64,000 nt of DNA from Knoellia flava TL1 (GTDB taxonomy: Bacteria > Actinomycetota > Actinomycetes > Actinomycetales > Dermatophilaceae): positions 309,449-373,448 of the forward strand of contig NZ_AVPI01000001.1 of NCBI RefSeq assembly GCF_000768675.1. The letters are read 5' to 3'. Within the stretch, counting starts at the first letter, position 1; each line of letters begins with the position of its first letter. The position numbers were made by a program, and so were the translations under genes. Under the pieces are notes generated by a model. It searched no databases, was not told the origin of the DNA, and saw only the letters and a list, made by a program, of their open reading frames with translations. Positions 14,900 to 23,997 of this stretch are shown piece after piece.

Positions 14900-17784
14900 G
14901 CACCCTGACCCGCGCGCCCGCCGCTCCTGAAGCATCCGGCGCCTCCGAGCACCGCTCTGCCCGAGGGCGGTTCACCGGGAGCTGGGGCGTCGCCCTGCGC
15001 ATGGCCCGTCGCGACGTGCGGCGCCACAAGGGCCGCAGCGCGCTCATCCTCGTCATGGTCGCCCTCCCCACCCTGCTCCTCGTCTTCGCCATCACGTCCG
15101 CGGCAACGAGCCAGGTCACCGGGCCCGAGCAGATCCCGAGCCGGATGGGTTCAGGCGTCGCGGCCCTCGACTACCCGGTCCCCAACGCGGTCGACCAACC
15201 CTTCGACCCGTCCGTGGGCATGTCGTCCACAGGTGAGGTCGCGCCCATCCCGGGCTGGGTCGAGGGCGGCTCGTCCTTCGACAACGCCCAGGCCATCTCG
15301 ACCCTCACCGGCACGACCGCCGTTCCCTTCCTGGAGGAGTCGGCGACGACCAGGGTCGACGACCGCCGCATCAGCCTCCAGACGATGGCCGTCGACGCCC
15401 GCACCGGCCTCGACGGCAAGGTGATCCTGCGCAGCGGCCGACTCCCGCAGCGCGCGGGCGAGGTCCTCGTCACCGAGGTCGGCGTCGACCGGGGTCTGCC
15501 CACGAGCGGCCCCCTCACCCTCCGGACCGGCGGCACCGAGCACGAGGTCACCGTCGTCGGCACCGCCCGGGTGCTCAGCGGCGGTGGCGGGACCTACCAC
15601 CACCTCGTCACACCCACGCCCTTCACATCCGGGCAGGCCGGGGGCGGCTGGATCCTCGTCGGCGACGACCCCGTGACGTGGTCCGACGTGCGCGACCTCA
15701 ACCGCCACGGCCTGCTCGTCTGGTCCGCCGACGTGCTTCGCGACCCGCCGGACGTCAGCGCGCTCTCGGCCGAGCAGCGCGACATGCTCGTCTTCGACCA
15801 GGACCGCACCGGGACCTTCGTCGCCATCGGCGGCGCCCTCCTCCTCGTCATCACGACCCTCCTCGTCGGGCCGGCGTTCGCCGTGAGCGCCGCCCGCCAG
15901 CGGCGCACCCTCGCCCTCTCGGCGAGCAACGGAGCGACGACCGCGCAGCTCCGTCACACCGTGCTCGCCCAGGCACTCGTCCTCGGTGCGATCGCCGCGG
16001 TCACCGGCGCCGCTCTCGGGGTCCTCACCACGTGGGCGCTGGCCCGGCAGAGGCGCGCGGCCGAGTGGCTCGGGCTCGTCGGCCCCTTCGAGGTGCCCGT
16101 CGTCCCCATACTCCTCGTGACCGCGACGGCCGTGGCCAGCGCGATCATCGCCGCCCTGCTGCCGGCCCGCCGTCTCGGACGCCTCGACATCGTCGGCGTC
16201 ATGAAGGGCCAGAGCGTGTCGCCGCGCCCGAGCAAGGTCGTCTTCCTCGTCGGCGCGCTGCTCGCGGGACTCGGTGGCTTCGCCGTCATCTCGCTCGCCG
16301 CGTCGCAGGCCCGAGCCCAGACCGGGGGCGGCGAGGTGCCGATCGTCCTCGCCACCATCGCGCTCGTCGTCGGCGCCGTCATGCTCGCCCCGATGACCCT
16401 CGTCGGGCTCGCGCGAGTCAGCTCACGGCTGCCCGTCTCGCTGCGGATGGCCACCCGTGACGCCGGACGCCAGCGCACGCGAAGCGTCCCCGCCATCGCC
16501 GCGATCCTCGCCGGTGTCGCGGTCCTCACGATGGTGCTCATCGCCAGCGGCAGCGACGAGGAGCAGCGCCGGCGGGAGTACGTCGCGCAGAACCTGCCCG
16601 GCGACACCTCCGTGCACGCCGGCAGCGAGACCCTCGACGCGGAGCGCGTCGAGCGCATCACCGCCGGTTTCCGCGCCGTCCGGCCGGGGCTCGTCGTGTC
16701 GCCGGTGTCGGCCGTGGACACGAACGACCCCTGGATGACGTCGTCGACCCCGCCCACGCAGCCCTTCGACCTCCGTGTCCTCAACGTCGTCCCGCCGGGC
16801 TGCGCGCCCGAGGAGACCTTCGGCAGCGCCGCGCCCACCGACGCGGCGGAGCAGGCAGGGCCGCCGCCCTGCATGCTCATCGGCACCCAGGGCATGGGCA
16901 ACGCGCAGATGAGCTTCACGAACGCGGACGAGATCACTCGCCGCCTCACCGCCATCGGCCGCGAGTCGGACGTCGCCGCCGTGCTTGCCGGTGCGGTCGT
17001 CATCGGCCACGCCCCCGGGTCAACGAGGGTCGTCATCGACGGCCGGGTCACGGTCATGACGGCGACCCAGCACGTCGACCCGAGGGAGAACGCCGAGGTC
17101 GACCCGGCCGGCGCACTCGACGACGTCCGCACGACCACGCTCCCGGCCGTCGAGGTCGAGCTCACGAAGGAGACGATGGGCGCGCTGCTCTCCTCGAGCC
17201 TGCTGGCCACGACCGCGACCGCGAAGGCCCACGGCTGGCCGACCCGGACCTCGTTCCTCACGGTGCACGACCCGGCCGGCCCCATCTCGCAGGACCTCTC
17301 CGACCGCCTCGGCTACGGCGCCGACGACGACGTCTACCTCATGACCGAGCGCGGCTTCGTCTCGGAGTACGGCACCATCATCGCCGTCCTCCTCGGCATC
17401 TTCACGCTGCTGCTCCTCGTCATCACGCTGACCTCGACCGCGCTCACCCTCACCGAGCAGGAGAACGACCAGGCGACCCTCGCCGCCCTCGGCTCCGGCC
17501 GCGGCACCCGGCGGGTCATGGCGGCCGCCCAGGCGTTCACGCTCTGCGTCATCGGCGCGGTGCTCGGGGTCGCCGTCGGCATCGTCCCCGGCATCGCCCT
17601 CGCCTACCCACTCACCGCCCAGGGGTGGAACCCGCTCACCGGCCAGTCCGTGATCGGCGACCCCGTGCTCGTCTTCCCGTGGCCCGTCCTCCTCGGGTTC
17701 GCGGTCGCGGTCCCGGCCGTGGCAGCGGGACTGGCCGCGGCCGGCATACGCAAGGCTCCGGACGCGACCCGCCGCACGGCGTGA
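14896..17784 (+). CDS. FtsX-like permease (ABC exporter or mechanotransducer)
   Basis: A 962-residue membrane protein with two copies of an FtsX domain. TM1 is near 50-70, followed by an outer domain of about 230 residues, a three-helix bundle near 300-440, extra helices near 450-550, a second outer domain, and a final helix bundle near 830-950. Such proteins work with the ATPase encoded before it to export peptides, antibiotics or lipoproteins, or to pass mechanical signals through the membrane. A rare ATA isoleucine codon near the C-terminus is part of a GTATGCCG octamer. Substrate unknown. Confidence 0.85.
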   Translation: MSTLTRAPAAPEASGASEHRSARGRFTGSWGVALRMARRDVRRHKGRSALILVMVALPTLLLVFAITSAATSQVTGPEQIPSRMGSGVAALDYPVPNAVDQPFDPSVGMSSTGEVAPIPGWVEGGSSFDNAQAISTLTGTTAVPFLEESATTRVDDRRISLQTMAVDARTGLDGKVILRSGRLPQRAGEVLVTEVGVDRGLPTSGPLTLRTGGTEHEVTVVGTARVLSGGGGTYHHLVTPTPFTSGQAGGGWILVGDDPVTWSDVRDLNRHGLLVWSADVLRDPPDVSALSAEQRDMLVFDQDRTGTFVAIGGALLLVITTLLVGPAFAVSAARQRRTLALSASNGATTAQLRHTVLAQALVLGAIAAVTGAALGVLTTWALARQRRAAEWLGLVGPFEVPVVPILLVTATAVASAIIAALLPARRLGRLDIVGVMKGQSVSPRPSKVVFLVGALLAGLGGFAVISLAASQARAQTGGGEVPIVLATIALVVGAVMLAPMTLVGLARVSSRLPVSLRMATRDAGRQRTRSVPAIAAILAGVAVLTMVLIASGSDEEQRRREYVAQNLPGDTSVHAGSETLDAERVERITAGFRAVRPGLVVSPVSAVDTNDPWMTSSTPPTQPFDLRVLNVVPPGCAPEETFGSAAPTDAAEQAGPPPCMLIGTQGMGNAQMSFTNADEITRRLTAIGRESDVAAVLAGAVVIGHAPGSTRVVIDGRVTVMTATQHVDPRENAEVDPAGALDDVRTTTLPAVEVELTKETMGALLSSSLLATTATAKAHGWPTRTSFLTVHDPAGPISQDLSDRLGYGADDDVYLMTERGFVSEYGTIIAVLLGIFTLLLLVITLTSTALTLTEQENDQATLAALGSGRGTRRVMAAAQAFTLCVIGAVLGVAVGIVPGIALAYPLTAQGWNPLTGQSVIGDPVLVFPWPVLLGFAVAVPAVAAGLAAAGIRKAPDATRRTA

Positions 17785-17813
17785 GTGACGGCGGGGCCTG
17801 ACAGACTCCCCGT

Positions 17814-18422
17814 ATGCCGTTCCCACACGACCCGGCCGGACGTCACCGCGCGATCGCGGGCATCTTCACCGAGCGCGCCCGAGGGGTGCGCGACTGGGAC
17901 GCCCCGTCGCCGGTCGACGGGTGGCTCGCGCGCGACGTCGTGCGCCACCTCGTCGAGTGGTTCCCGGGGTTCCTCGAGGCCGGGGCCGGGGTGCGGCTCG
18001 ACCGAGGTCCGTCGGTCGACGACGACCCCGTGGCGGCGTGGACGACGCACGCCGACGCCGTCCAGGCGCTGCTCGACGACTCCGAGACCCAGACCAAGGT
18101 GCTGAGCAACCGCCACGTCGGCGACGTGCCGCTGCCGCAGGCGGTCGACCGGTTCTACACGAGCGACGTCTTCATGCACACGTGGGATCTCGCGCGGGCG
18201 ACGGGTCAGCCGGACCGGCTCGACGAGGAGCTCGCCAACGAGATGCTGAGCGGGATGCAGGAGCACGACGAGATGCTGCGGGCGTCGGGGCAGTACGGCC
18301 CGAAGGTCGACGTGCCCGAGACCGCGGACATCACCGACCGGCTCATGGGGTTCGTCGGCCGGGACCCCTCCTGGGTCCCGCCGGCTCGCGCCGCCGAGGA
18401 CCCCGTGGGGCAGGATGGGTGA
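17814..18422 (+). CDS. TIGR03086-type protein (DinB / maleylpyruvate isomerase-like fold)
   Basis: A 202-residue actinobacterial protein of the mycothiol-dependent four-helix bundle group. The C-terminal half holds the family mark SDVFMHTWDLARATG, and an N-terminal HLVEWFPGFLE matches the first metal-binding helix. These proteins are thought to bind a metal and use mycothiol, but most have no known substrate. The start codon lies in a GTATGCCG octamer; no Shine-Dalgarno is present and CAGACT six bases before it could be a leaderless -10 box. The Bpa gene starts two bases after its stop. Confidence 0.72.
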   Translation: MPFPHDPAGRHRAIAGIFTERARGVRDWDAPSPVDGWLARDVVRHLVEWFPGFLEAGAGVRLDRGPSVDDDPVAAWTTHADAVQALLDDSETQTKVLSNRHVGDVPLPQAVDRFYTSDVFMHTWDLARATGQPDRLDEELANEMLSGMQEHDEMLRASGQYGPKVDVPETADITDRLMGFVGRDPSWVPPARAAEDPVGQDG

Positions 18423-18423
18423 C

Positions 18424-19065
18424 ATGACGCAGCAGCCCGGATCCACCGACCACGAGCAGGGAGCCGAGCAGCGCGAGGTGCACGGCACCGCGACCGTCGG
18501 CGAGGACAAGGTCGTCGTTGTCACGCCCGAGGGCATGGGTGTCGCCGAGCGCGCCCCCGAGGAGGGCAAGCCCAACCAGAACCCCGCCGACCTCGTCGAG
18601 CAGCCGGCCAAGGTCATGCGCATCGGCTCGATGATCAAGCAGCTCCTCGAGGAGGTGCGCAACGCGCCGCTCGACGAGAAGGGCCGTGCTCGTCTCGCCG
18701 ACGTGCACGAGCGGTCGATCGCCGAGCTCAAGGACGGTCTCGCGCCCGAGCTCGTCGAGGAGCTCGAGCGGATCGCGCTGCCGTTCTCCGAGGACGCGCC
18801 GTCCGACGCAGAGCTCCGCGTCGCCCAGGCCCAGCTCGTCGGCTGGCTCGAGGGTCTCTTCCACGGCATCCAGACCGCGCTCGTCGCCCAGCAGATGGCC
18901 GCCCAGTCGCAGCTCCAGCAGATGCGTGCCTTGCCGCCCGGACACTCGGCGGCTCCCGGTCACGGTGGCGGCCCGGGGACCCCGCCGATGGGGATGCCCA
19001 ACATGCCCGGCGGCCCCTCGCGCCCCGAGGAGTCCCACGGCGAGGGCACCGGCCAGTACCTCTGA
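18424..19065 (+). CDS. bpa: bacterial proteasome activator Bpa (PafE)
   Basis: A 213-residue ring-forming protein that opens the 20S proteasome without ATP. The conserved core (about 50-160) is helical and contains GSMIKQLLEEVRNAPLDE and AQLVGWLEGLFHGIQTAL, the DUF2587 signature. The Gly/Pro-rich tail ends in GQYL, the motif that docks into proteasome alpha-ring pockets. Its presence implies PrcA/PrcB elsewhere in the genome. The ATG at 18424 has AGGATGG upstream; the ATG at 18415, overlapping the previous gene, is an alternative that adds three residues. Confidence 0.9.
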   Translation: MTQQPGSTDHEQGAEQREVHGTATVGEDKVVVVTPEGMGVAERAPEEGKPNQNPADLVEQPAKVMRIGSMIKQLLEEVRNAPLDEKGRARLADVHERSIAELKDGLAPELVEELERIALPFSEDAPSDAELRVAQAQLVGWLEGLFHGIQTALVAQQMAAQSQLQQMRALPPGHSAAPGHGGGPGTPPMGMPNMPGGPSRPEESHGEGTGQYL

Positions 19066-19077
19066 GCCGCTCGCCGG

Positions 19078-19091
19078 CCCGGCCGGCCGGG
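19078..19091. terminator. 14-bp perfect GC palindrome after bpa
   Basis: CCCGGCCGGCCGGG begins 12 bases after the bpa stop. It can form a stem and may end transcription, but there is no U-tract and pure GC palindromes arise easily in this composition. Confidence 0.3.
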
Positions 19092-19136
19092 TCGCTCGCC
19101 GCGCGCTCCGGCGTGAGGTGCGGCAGGGTGCCTCTC

Positions 19137-20231
19137 ATGCGCACCCCGCCCCGAACCCTCACCGCTCCCCTGTATGCCGTCGCGCTCGTCGCGCTCACCG
19201 CTCCCGTCGCGCTGGCCGCGCCCTCGGGAGGTCCGGCGACCGATGGAGGCGCCGAGCCCCGCGCGCTCTCGTGGACGACGACGACCGTCGACGCCGACCA
19301 GAGCTTCCGCGGGCTCGACGCCGTCGACCGCTCGACGGCATGGGTCGTCGGCGCGAGCGTCACCGGCGGGCGGGGCAAGGTCTTCCGGACGAGCGACGGT
19401 GGCGCGTCGTGGCAGGACGTCGGCCCGGCCGACGCCACAGGTCTCAACTTCCGTGACGTCGAGGCCGTCGACGCACGGACGGCGACCGTCCTCGCGATCG
19501 GCGAGGGCGAGAAGTCGCGGATCTACCGCACGAGCGACGGCGGCGCGACCTGGACTGAGGCCTTCCGCAACGACACCCCGGCCGCCTTCTACAACTGCAT
19601 GGACTTCTACTCCGACGGCCGGCGCGGTCTCGCGGTGAGCGACCCCGTGGACGGGAGGTTCCGGATCGCCGCGACGCAGGACGGCGGCCGGTCGTGGAAG
19701 GTGCTGCCCGACGACGGCATGCCCGACTCCAGCGGCGAGGCCAACTTCTCGGCCAGCGGCGACTGCCTCACGATCTCGGGCGAGCAGGCCTGGTTCGGCT
19801 CCGGTGGTGAGAGGTCGCGGGTCTTCTCCTCGCGTGACGGCGGGCTCACGTGGAGCGCGACCGACTCGACCATCCCCGCGGGTGAGGCGGCCGGCGTGTT
19901 CGCCCTGGCCTTCCGCACGCCGGGGCAGGGCGTCGCCGTCGGTGGCGACTTCGCCGCACCGGCCGACGGCGTCGACGCGAGCGCCGTGAGCTCGAACCGG
20001 CACACCTGGCGCAGCGGCGGCGACCTCACCCACCTCGGCGAGGACGTCTCGTGGCTCGGGCATCGGGTCGTCGTCGTCGGTCAGGGCGGCCCCGTCGGCG
20101 GCGCGAGCGTGTCCGACAACGGAGGTCGCACGTGGCAGCGCTTCAGCGACGAGCTCTTCCACACCCTCGACTGCACGTCCGACGGCGCGTGCTGGGCCGG
20201 CGGCGGTGGGGGCCGGGTGGGTCGCCTCTGA
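19137..20231 (+). CDS. secreted YCF48/BNR-like beta-propeller protein
   Basis: A 364-residue exported protein with a clear signal peptide (about 1-27, ending in PVALAAP). The rest is built of repeated propeller blades marked by TSDGGxSW-type Asp boxes: FRTSDGGASWQ, YRTSDGGATWT, TQDGGRSWK, SRDGGLTWS and SDNGGRTWQ. This pattern occurs in YCF48-like photosystem factors and sialidase-like proteins, but no catalytic residues for sialidase are evident. It probably acts as an extracellular binding or scaffold protein. The start at 19137 is chosen for the signal peptide. Confidence 0.75.
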   Translation: MRTPPRTLTAPLYAVALVALTAPVALAAPSGGPATDGGAEPRALSWTTTTVDADQSFRGLDAVDRSTAWVVGASVTGGRGKVFRTSDGGASWQDVGPADATGLNFRDVEAVDARTATVLAIGEGEKSRIYRTSDGGATWTEAFRNDTPAAFYNCMDFYSDGRRGLAVSDPVDGRFRIAATQDGGRSWKVLPDDGMPDSSGEANFSASGDCLTISGEQAWFGSGGERSRVFSSRDGGLTWSATDSTIPAGEAAGVFALAFRTPGQGVAVGGDFAAPADGVDASAVSSNRHTWRSGGDLTHLGEDVSWLGHRVVVVGQGGPVGGASVSDNGGRTWQRFSDELFHTLDCTSDGACWAGGGGGRVGRL

Positions 20232-20266
20232 CCTCGCAAAGACAACTCCCCGGTAACTAGCGGGGC

Positions 20267-20288
20267 CAACCTACGGAAGCGTAGGTTG
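20267..20288. promoter_or_regulatory. perfect 9-bp inverted repeat, candidate repressor operator
   Basis: CAACCTACG-GAAG-CGTAGGTTG lies six bases before the desaturase start and about ten after a possible TAACTA -10 box. Its size, spacing and position are typical of TetR-type operators. No regulator gene is adjacent, so the protein must be encoded elsewhere. Confidence 0.6.
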
Positions 20289-20294
20289 ACCAGC

Positions 20295-21230
20295 ATGACC
20301 GCGACGACGTGGAGCCAGACCGACCTGCTGCGTGAGCTCAACCAGGTGGTCGAGACCAACCTCAACCGGCACATCGGCGTCGCGAAGGACTGGTACCCCC
20401 ACGAGTTCATCCCGTGGAGCGACGGCCGCAACTTCGACGGGCTCATGGGCGGCGACGCCTGGAGCCCCGACGACGCCCCGGTCTCGGACGTCGCGCGTTC
20501 GGCGCTCATCGTCAACCTGCTCACCGAGGACAACCTCCCGAGCTACCACCACGAGATCGCGATCATCTTCGGGCGCGACGACGCGTGGGGCGAGTGGGTC
20601 CACCGCTGGACGGCGGAGGAGGGCCGTCACGGGATCGCCATGCGCGACTACATGCTCGTCAAGCGCATGGTCGACCCCAAGGCGCTCGAGGACTTCCGGA
20701 TGACGCACATGTCGCAGGGCTACGAGTCCGCGCACAGCGGCGAGCTCCTCCACTCCCTCGCCTACGTCTCCTTCCAGGAGCTCGCCACGCGGGTGTCGCA
20801 CCGCAACACCGGGCGGTTCACCGACGACCCGATGGCCGACCAGCTGCTGCAGCGGATCGCGGCCGACGAGAACCTCCACATGATCTTCTACCGCAACCTG
20901 CTGGGTTCCGCGCTCGAGCTCGACCCGAGCCAGGCCATGATGGCGATCCGCGACGTCGTCAAGGGCTTCCAGATGCCGGGCACCGACATCCCCGGCTTCC
21001 AGCGCAAGGCCGTCGAGATGGCCGTCGCCGGCATCTACGACCTGCGCCAGCACCGCGACGACGTCGTCGCCCCCGTCCTGCGGTTCTGGAAGATCTGGGA
21101 CATCGAGAACCTTTCGGCCGAGGGCGAGCAGGCCCGCCTCGAGCTCTCCGCCTTCATGGACGACCTCGACACCAAGGCCGCTCGCTTCGAGGACAAGCGC
21201 GACACTCTCGCCGCCCGCATGAACCTCTGA
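20295..21230 (+). CDS. acyl-[ACP] desaturase (DesA type, ferritin-like di-iron enzyme)
   Basis: A soluble di-iron desaturase of 311 residues that puts a double bond into acyl chains carried by ACP. The iron ligands are all visible: Glu78 in LTEDNLPSYH, Glu109 and His112 in EEGRH, Glu162 in FQELATRVSHRNTG, and Glu192 and His195 in DENLH. This is the order of plant stearoyl-ACP desaturase and mycobacterial DesA1. The ATG at 20295 follows a perfect operator-like palindrome by six bases, so expression is probably tuned to lipid state. It is monocistronic and ends before a strong hairpin. Confidence 0.88.
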   Translation: MTATTWSQTDLLRELNQVVETNLNRHIGVAKDWYPHEFIPWSDGRNFDGLMGGDAWSPDDAPVSDVARSALIVNLLTEDNLPSYHHEIAIIFGRDDAWGEWVHRWTAEEGRHGIAMRDYMLVKRMVDPKALEDFRMTHMSQGYESAHSGELLHSLAYVSFQELATRVSHRNTGRFTDDPMADQLLQRIAADENLHMIFYRNLLGSALELDPSQAMMAIRDVVKGFQMPGTDIPGFQRKAVEMAVAGIYDLRQHRDDVVAPVLRFWKIWDIENLSAEGEQARLELSAFMDDLDTKAARFEDKRDTLAARMNL

Positions 21231-21236
21231 GAACCC

Positions 21237-21298
21237 CGACTTCTTGCCCGGTTGCGCCAGCGAGCGCCAGCGAGCTGGCGCAACCGGAAAAGAAGTCG
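21237..21298. terminator. long hairpin, family 1 (25-bp arms, 12-base loop)
   Basis: Arms 21237-21261 and 21274-21298 pair at 23 of 25 positions around GAGCGCCAGCGA, the same loop as the hairpin at 13225. It begins six bases after the desaturase stop and lies 24 bases after the stop of the convergent flavoprotein gene, so it may stop both. No U-tract. Confidence 0.6.
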
Positions 21299-21321
21299 CG
21301 AGACAACGGCCGGTATGCCGG

Positions 21322-22974
21322 TCAGCGGACCTCGCGGGCCGCGGCCCGTCCCGCTGCGCGACCGGAGAAGAGGCAGCCGCCGACGAAGGTGCCCTCGAGC
21401 GACCGGTAGCCGTGCACCCCACCGCCACCGAACCCCGCGACCTCGCCCGCGGCATACAGGCCCTTGACCGGTTCGCCGTCGGCGCCGATCACCTGTGAGT
21501 CGAGGTTGGTCTGCAGGCCGCCGAGCGACTTGCGGGTGAGGACGTTGAGGCGCACCGCGACGAGCGGGCCGCGCTTCGGGTCGAGGATCCGGTGCAGCGG
21601 GAAGGCCCGCTTGGTGAGCCTGTCGCCGCGGTACTTCCGGGCGACGTGGATCGCAGCGACCTGCGCGTCCTTGGTGAAGGGGTTGTCGACCTGGCGGTCG
21701 CGCTCGACCACCTGCCGCTCGATGTGGTCGGCGTCCAGCGGCGCGTCGGGCGTGAGCGCGTTCATCTTCGCGACAAGCTCGCGCAGCGTCGTGGCCTGGA
21801 CGAAGTCGACGCCGTGGTCGAGGAAGGCCTGCACCGACGGCTGCACCGCCGTCACCGGTCGCTTGAGGATGTCGCGGTAGCTGCGGTCGGTGAGGTCGAG
21901 GTTCTGCTCGCTGCCCGAGAGCGCGAACTCCTTGCCGACGAGCGTCCGGTTCGTGATGAACCACGAGTGGTCGTGGCCGGTCCGCCGCAGGTGCGAGAGC
22001 GTGCCGAGCGTGTCGAAGCCCGGGAAGTTCGGCGGGGGCAGCCGGTCGCCGTTGCCGTCGAACCACAGCGACGACGGCCCGGGCAGGATCCGGATGGCGT
22101 GGCTCGGCCACACCGGGCTCCAGTTGTTGATGCCCTCGACGTAGTGCCACATGCGGTCGCGGTTGATGACCGTGCCGCCGGCCTCCTCGGTGATGGCGAG
22201 CATGCGCCCGTCGACGTAGGCCGGGACGCCGGTGATCATGTGCTCGGGAGGGGTGCCGAGGCGCTCGGGCCAGTTGGCGCGGACGAGCTCGTGGTTGCCG
22301 CCGATGCCGCCGCTCGTGACGAGGACGGCGTGCGCGGCGAACTCGAAGTCGCCGACGACGTCGCGGTTCGAGGCGACGCCACGCTCCGAGTCGTCCTGTG
22401 CGAGAACGGATCCGCGCACGCCGGTCACGGCGCCGGCGGTCGTGACGAGGGCGTCGACCCGGTGACGCGGGCGGTAGATGATGCGTCCGCCGCGGATGTG
22501 CTCGCGCACGCGCTCGATGAACGGCTGGACCACGCCCGTTCCCGTCCCCCACGGGATGTGGAACCGCGGCACCGAGTTGCCGTGGCCGCCCGCGCGGCCG
22601 TCGCCGCGCTCGGCCCACCCGACGACCGGGAAGAAGCTGATCCCGAACTGCCGCAGCCACTCCCGCTTCTCGCCGGCAGCCCACTCGACGTAGGCACGGC
22701 CCCACTGGCGGGGCCAGAAGTCCTCGTCGCGATCCCAGCCGGCCGTGCCCTGCCAGTCCTGCCACGCGAGGTCGAAGGTGTCCTTGATGCCCATCCGCCG
22801 CTGCTCGGGGCTGTCGACGAGGAAGAGCCCGCCGAAGCTCCACCACGCCTGGCCGCCGAGGTTCGCCTCGCTCTCCTGGTCGAGGAGGACCACGGAGCGT
22901 CCGGCGTCGGCGAGCTCGTTGGCGGCCACGAGACCGGCGAGGCCGGCCCCGACGACAAGGGCGTCAGCGTCCAT
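21322..22974 (-). CDS. FAD-binding dehydrogenase (KstD-like, Rv0785-like)
   Basis: A flavoprotein of 550 residues. The dinucleotide fold GAGLAGLVAANELADAG is at 7-23 with LLDQE ending the second strand, and a late GLYAAGEVAGFGGGG binds the flavin again. It belongs to the group of FAD_binding_2 proteins related to 3-ketosteroid dehydrogenase and fumarate reductase; the specific mycobacterial relatives have no firm function. The ATG at 22974 has TAGGGT at 22986-22981, six bases upstream, and no Shine-Dalgarno, so a leaderless message is likely. The substrate is not known. Confidence 0.8.
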   Translation of the reverse strand: MDADALVVGAGLAGLVAANELADAGRSVVLLDQESEANLGGQAWWSFGGLFLVDSPEQRRMGIKDTFDLAWQDWQGTAGWDRDEDFWPRQWGRAYVEWAAGEKREWLRQFGISFFPVVGWAERGDGRAGGHGNSVPRFHIPWGTGTGVVQPFIERVREHIRGGRIIYRPRHRVDALVTTAGAVTGVRGSVLAQDDSERGVASNRDVVGDFEFAAHAVLVTSGGIGGNHELVRANWPERLGTPPEHMITGVPAYVDGRMLAITEEAGGTVINRDRMWHYVEGINNWSPVWPSHAIRILPGPSSLWFDGNGDRLPPPNFPGFDTLGTLSHLRRTGHDHSWFITNRTLVGKEFALSGSEQNLDLTDRSYRDILKRPVTAVQPSVQAFLDHGVDFVQATTLRELVAKMNALTPDAPLDADHIERQVVERDRQVDNPFTKDAQVAAIHVARKYRGDRLTKRAFPLHRILDPKRGPLVAVRLNVLTRKSLGGLQTNLDSQVIGADGEPVKGLYAAGEVAGFGGGGVHGYRSLEGTFVGGCLFSGRAAGRAAAREVR

Positions 22975-22980
22975 GCCGCG

Positions 22981-22986
22981 ACCCTA
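22981..22986 (-). promoter_or_regulatory. -10 box of a leaderless promoter (FAD dehydrogenase)
   Basis: On the minus strand TAGGGT ends six bases before the ATG at 22974, placing the transcription start at the start codon. Confidence 0.55.
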
Positions 22987-23030
22987 GTGCTTGTTACCCG
23001 CCGGTACCACCAGTCCCGCGATCCCGTCCA

Positions 23031-23082
23031 GTGTCGGACATCCGGGGTCATCGGGCCGCGCGAGGCCCCGATTCCCCGACAC
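23031..23082. repeat. imperfect hairpin, family 2
   Basis: GTGTCGG near 23031 pairs with a right part ending in CCCCGACAC at 23082, and ATCGGGCC pairs with GGCCCCGAT next to the 6-base loop. The right half is almost the same sequence as the left arm of the hairpin at 30882-30939 (GTGTCGGGGA.TCGGGGCC). It lies in a divergent gap, so it is not a simple terminator. Confidence 0.45.
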
Positions 23083-23154
23083 CCGACCACCCACATGGAC
23101 CCGTATGCCGGCCGCTCGCCTCCCGCTCGACAGGCGCCGCGCGCTGCGCGCACC

Positions 23155-23160
23155 TAGGGT
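23155..23160 (+). promoter_or_regulatory. -10 box for the secreted cyclophilin gene
   Basis: TAGGGT lies 35 bases before the ATG at 23196. Unlike the leaderless cases this leaves a leader of about 28 bases with a GGAGGT ribosome site. Confidence 0.4.
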
Positions 23161-23195
23161 CGCAAGCACCCCGTCCCCTTCCCCGGAGGTCAACG

Positions 23196-23963
23196 ATGAC
23201 CCGGTCCCTCGCCCGCTCCGCCGTCCTCGCCCTCGCCGGCGGGCTGCTCGCCAGCGCGCTGCCCTTCGCCACCTCCGCGGCGACGGCAGCACCCTCGAGC
23301 GAGGTGCCGACCGAGCCGACGTCCGGCGCCTGCGGCTTCACGCCGCTCGAGGACCAGACCTGGTCGACCTTCGTCGGGCTCCCGCAGGACCCGGCCCGCA
23401 CTCCGAGCCGTGGCACGGCGGGCGTCGTCCTCGAGACCAACCAGGGCGACATCCCGGTCGTGCTGGAGCGCGCCAAGGCGCCGTGCACCGTCCTCAGCTT
23501 CGAGTTCCTCACCCGCAAGAAGTACTTCGACGGCACGGACTGCCATCGCCTCACGGCATACACGACTCCGCCGGCGGCGCTCTCCGTGCTCCAGTGCGGT
23601 GACCCCCTCGGGACAGGCTGGGGCGACCCGGGCTACGCCTTCGCGGACGAGCTCGACTCGGCCAAGGCCCTCGAGAACTGGCCGGGCTTCCCCGACGGCA
23701 GCCGCAAGGTCTACCCGCGCGGCACGCTCGCGATGGCCAACGGCGGGCCCGACACCAACGGCAGCCAGTTCTTCCTCGTCCACGAGGACTCGCGGCTGCG
23801 GCCCGACTACACCGTCTTCGGGCACGTCACCGAGGAGGGCATGGAGGTGCTCGACGCCATCGCCGCCGGCGGCATCGACCCGGGCACCGAGGGCAGTCCG
23901 CAGGACGGCACCCCCGCGGTCGGCGTGACGATCGAGCGCGCCAAGCGCACCGGGACTCCGTGA
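23196..23963 (+). CDS. secreted cyclophilin-type peptidyl-prolyl isomerase
   Basis: A 255-residue exported isomerase that helps proteins fold outside the membrane. A signal peptide (hydrophobic 8-24, cleavage near AATAAP) is followed by a short Cys-containing spacer and the cyclophilin domain (about 70-250). The active-site stretch ANGGPDTNGSQFFLVH is conserved, as are CHRLT and YTVFGHVTEEG. There is no lipobox cysteine, so it should be released or held by other means. GGAGGT precedes the ATG at 23196 by five bases. It converges on a HAD phosphatase gene. Confidence 0.87.
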   Translation: MTRSLARSAVLALAGGLLASALPFATSAATAAPSSEVPTEPTSGACGFTPLEDQTWSTFVGLPQDPARTPSRGTAGVVLETNQGDIPVVLERAKAPCTVLSFEFLTRKKYFDGTDCHRLTAYTTPPAALSVLQCGDPLGTGWGDPGYAFADELDSAKALENWPGFPDGSRKVYPRGTLAMANGGPDTNGSQFFLVHEDSRLRPDYTVFGHVTEEGMEVLDAIAAGGIDPGTEGSPQDGTPAVGVTIERAKRTGTP

Positions 23964-23997
23964 CCACCCCGACGAGGACGGGATCAGGGCAGGCGGG

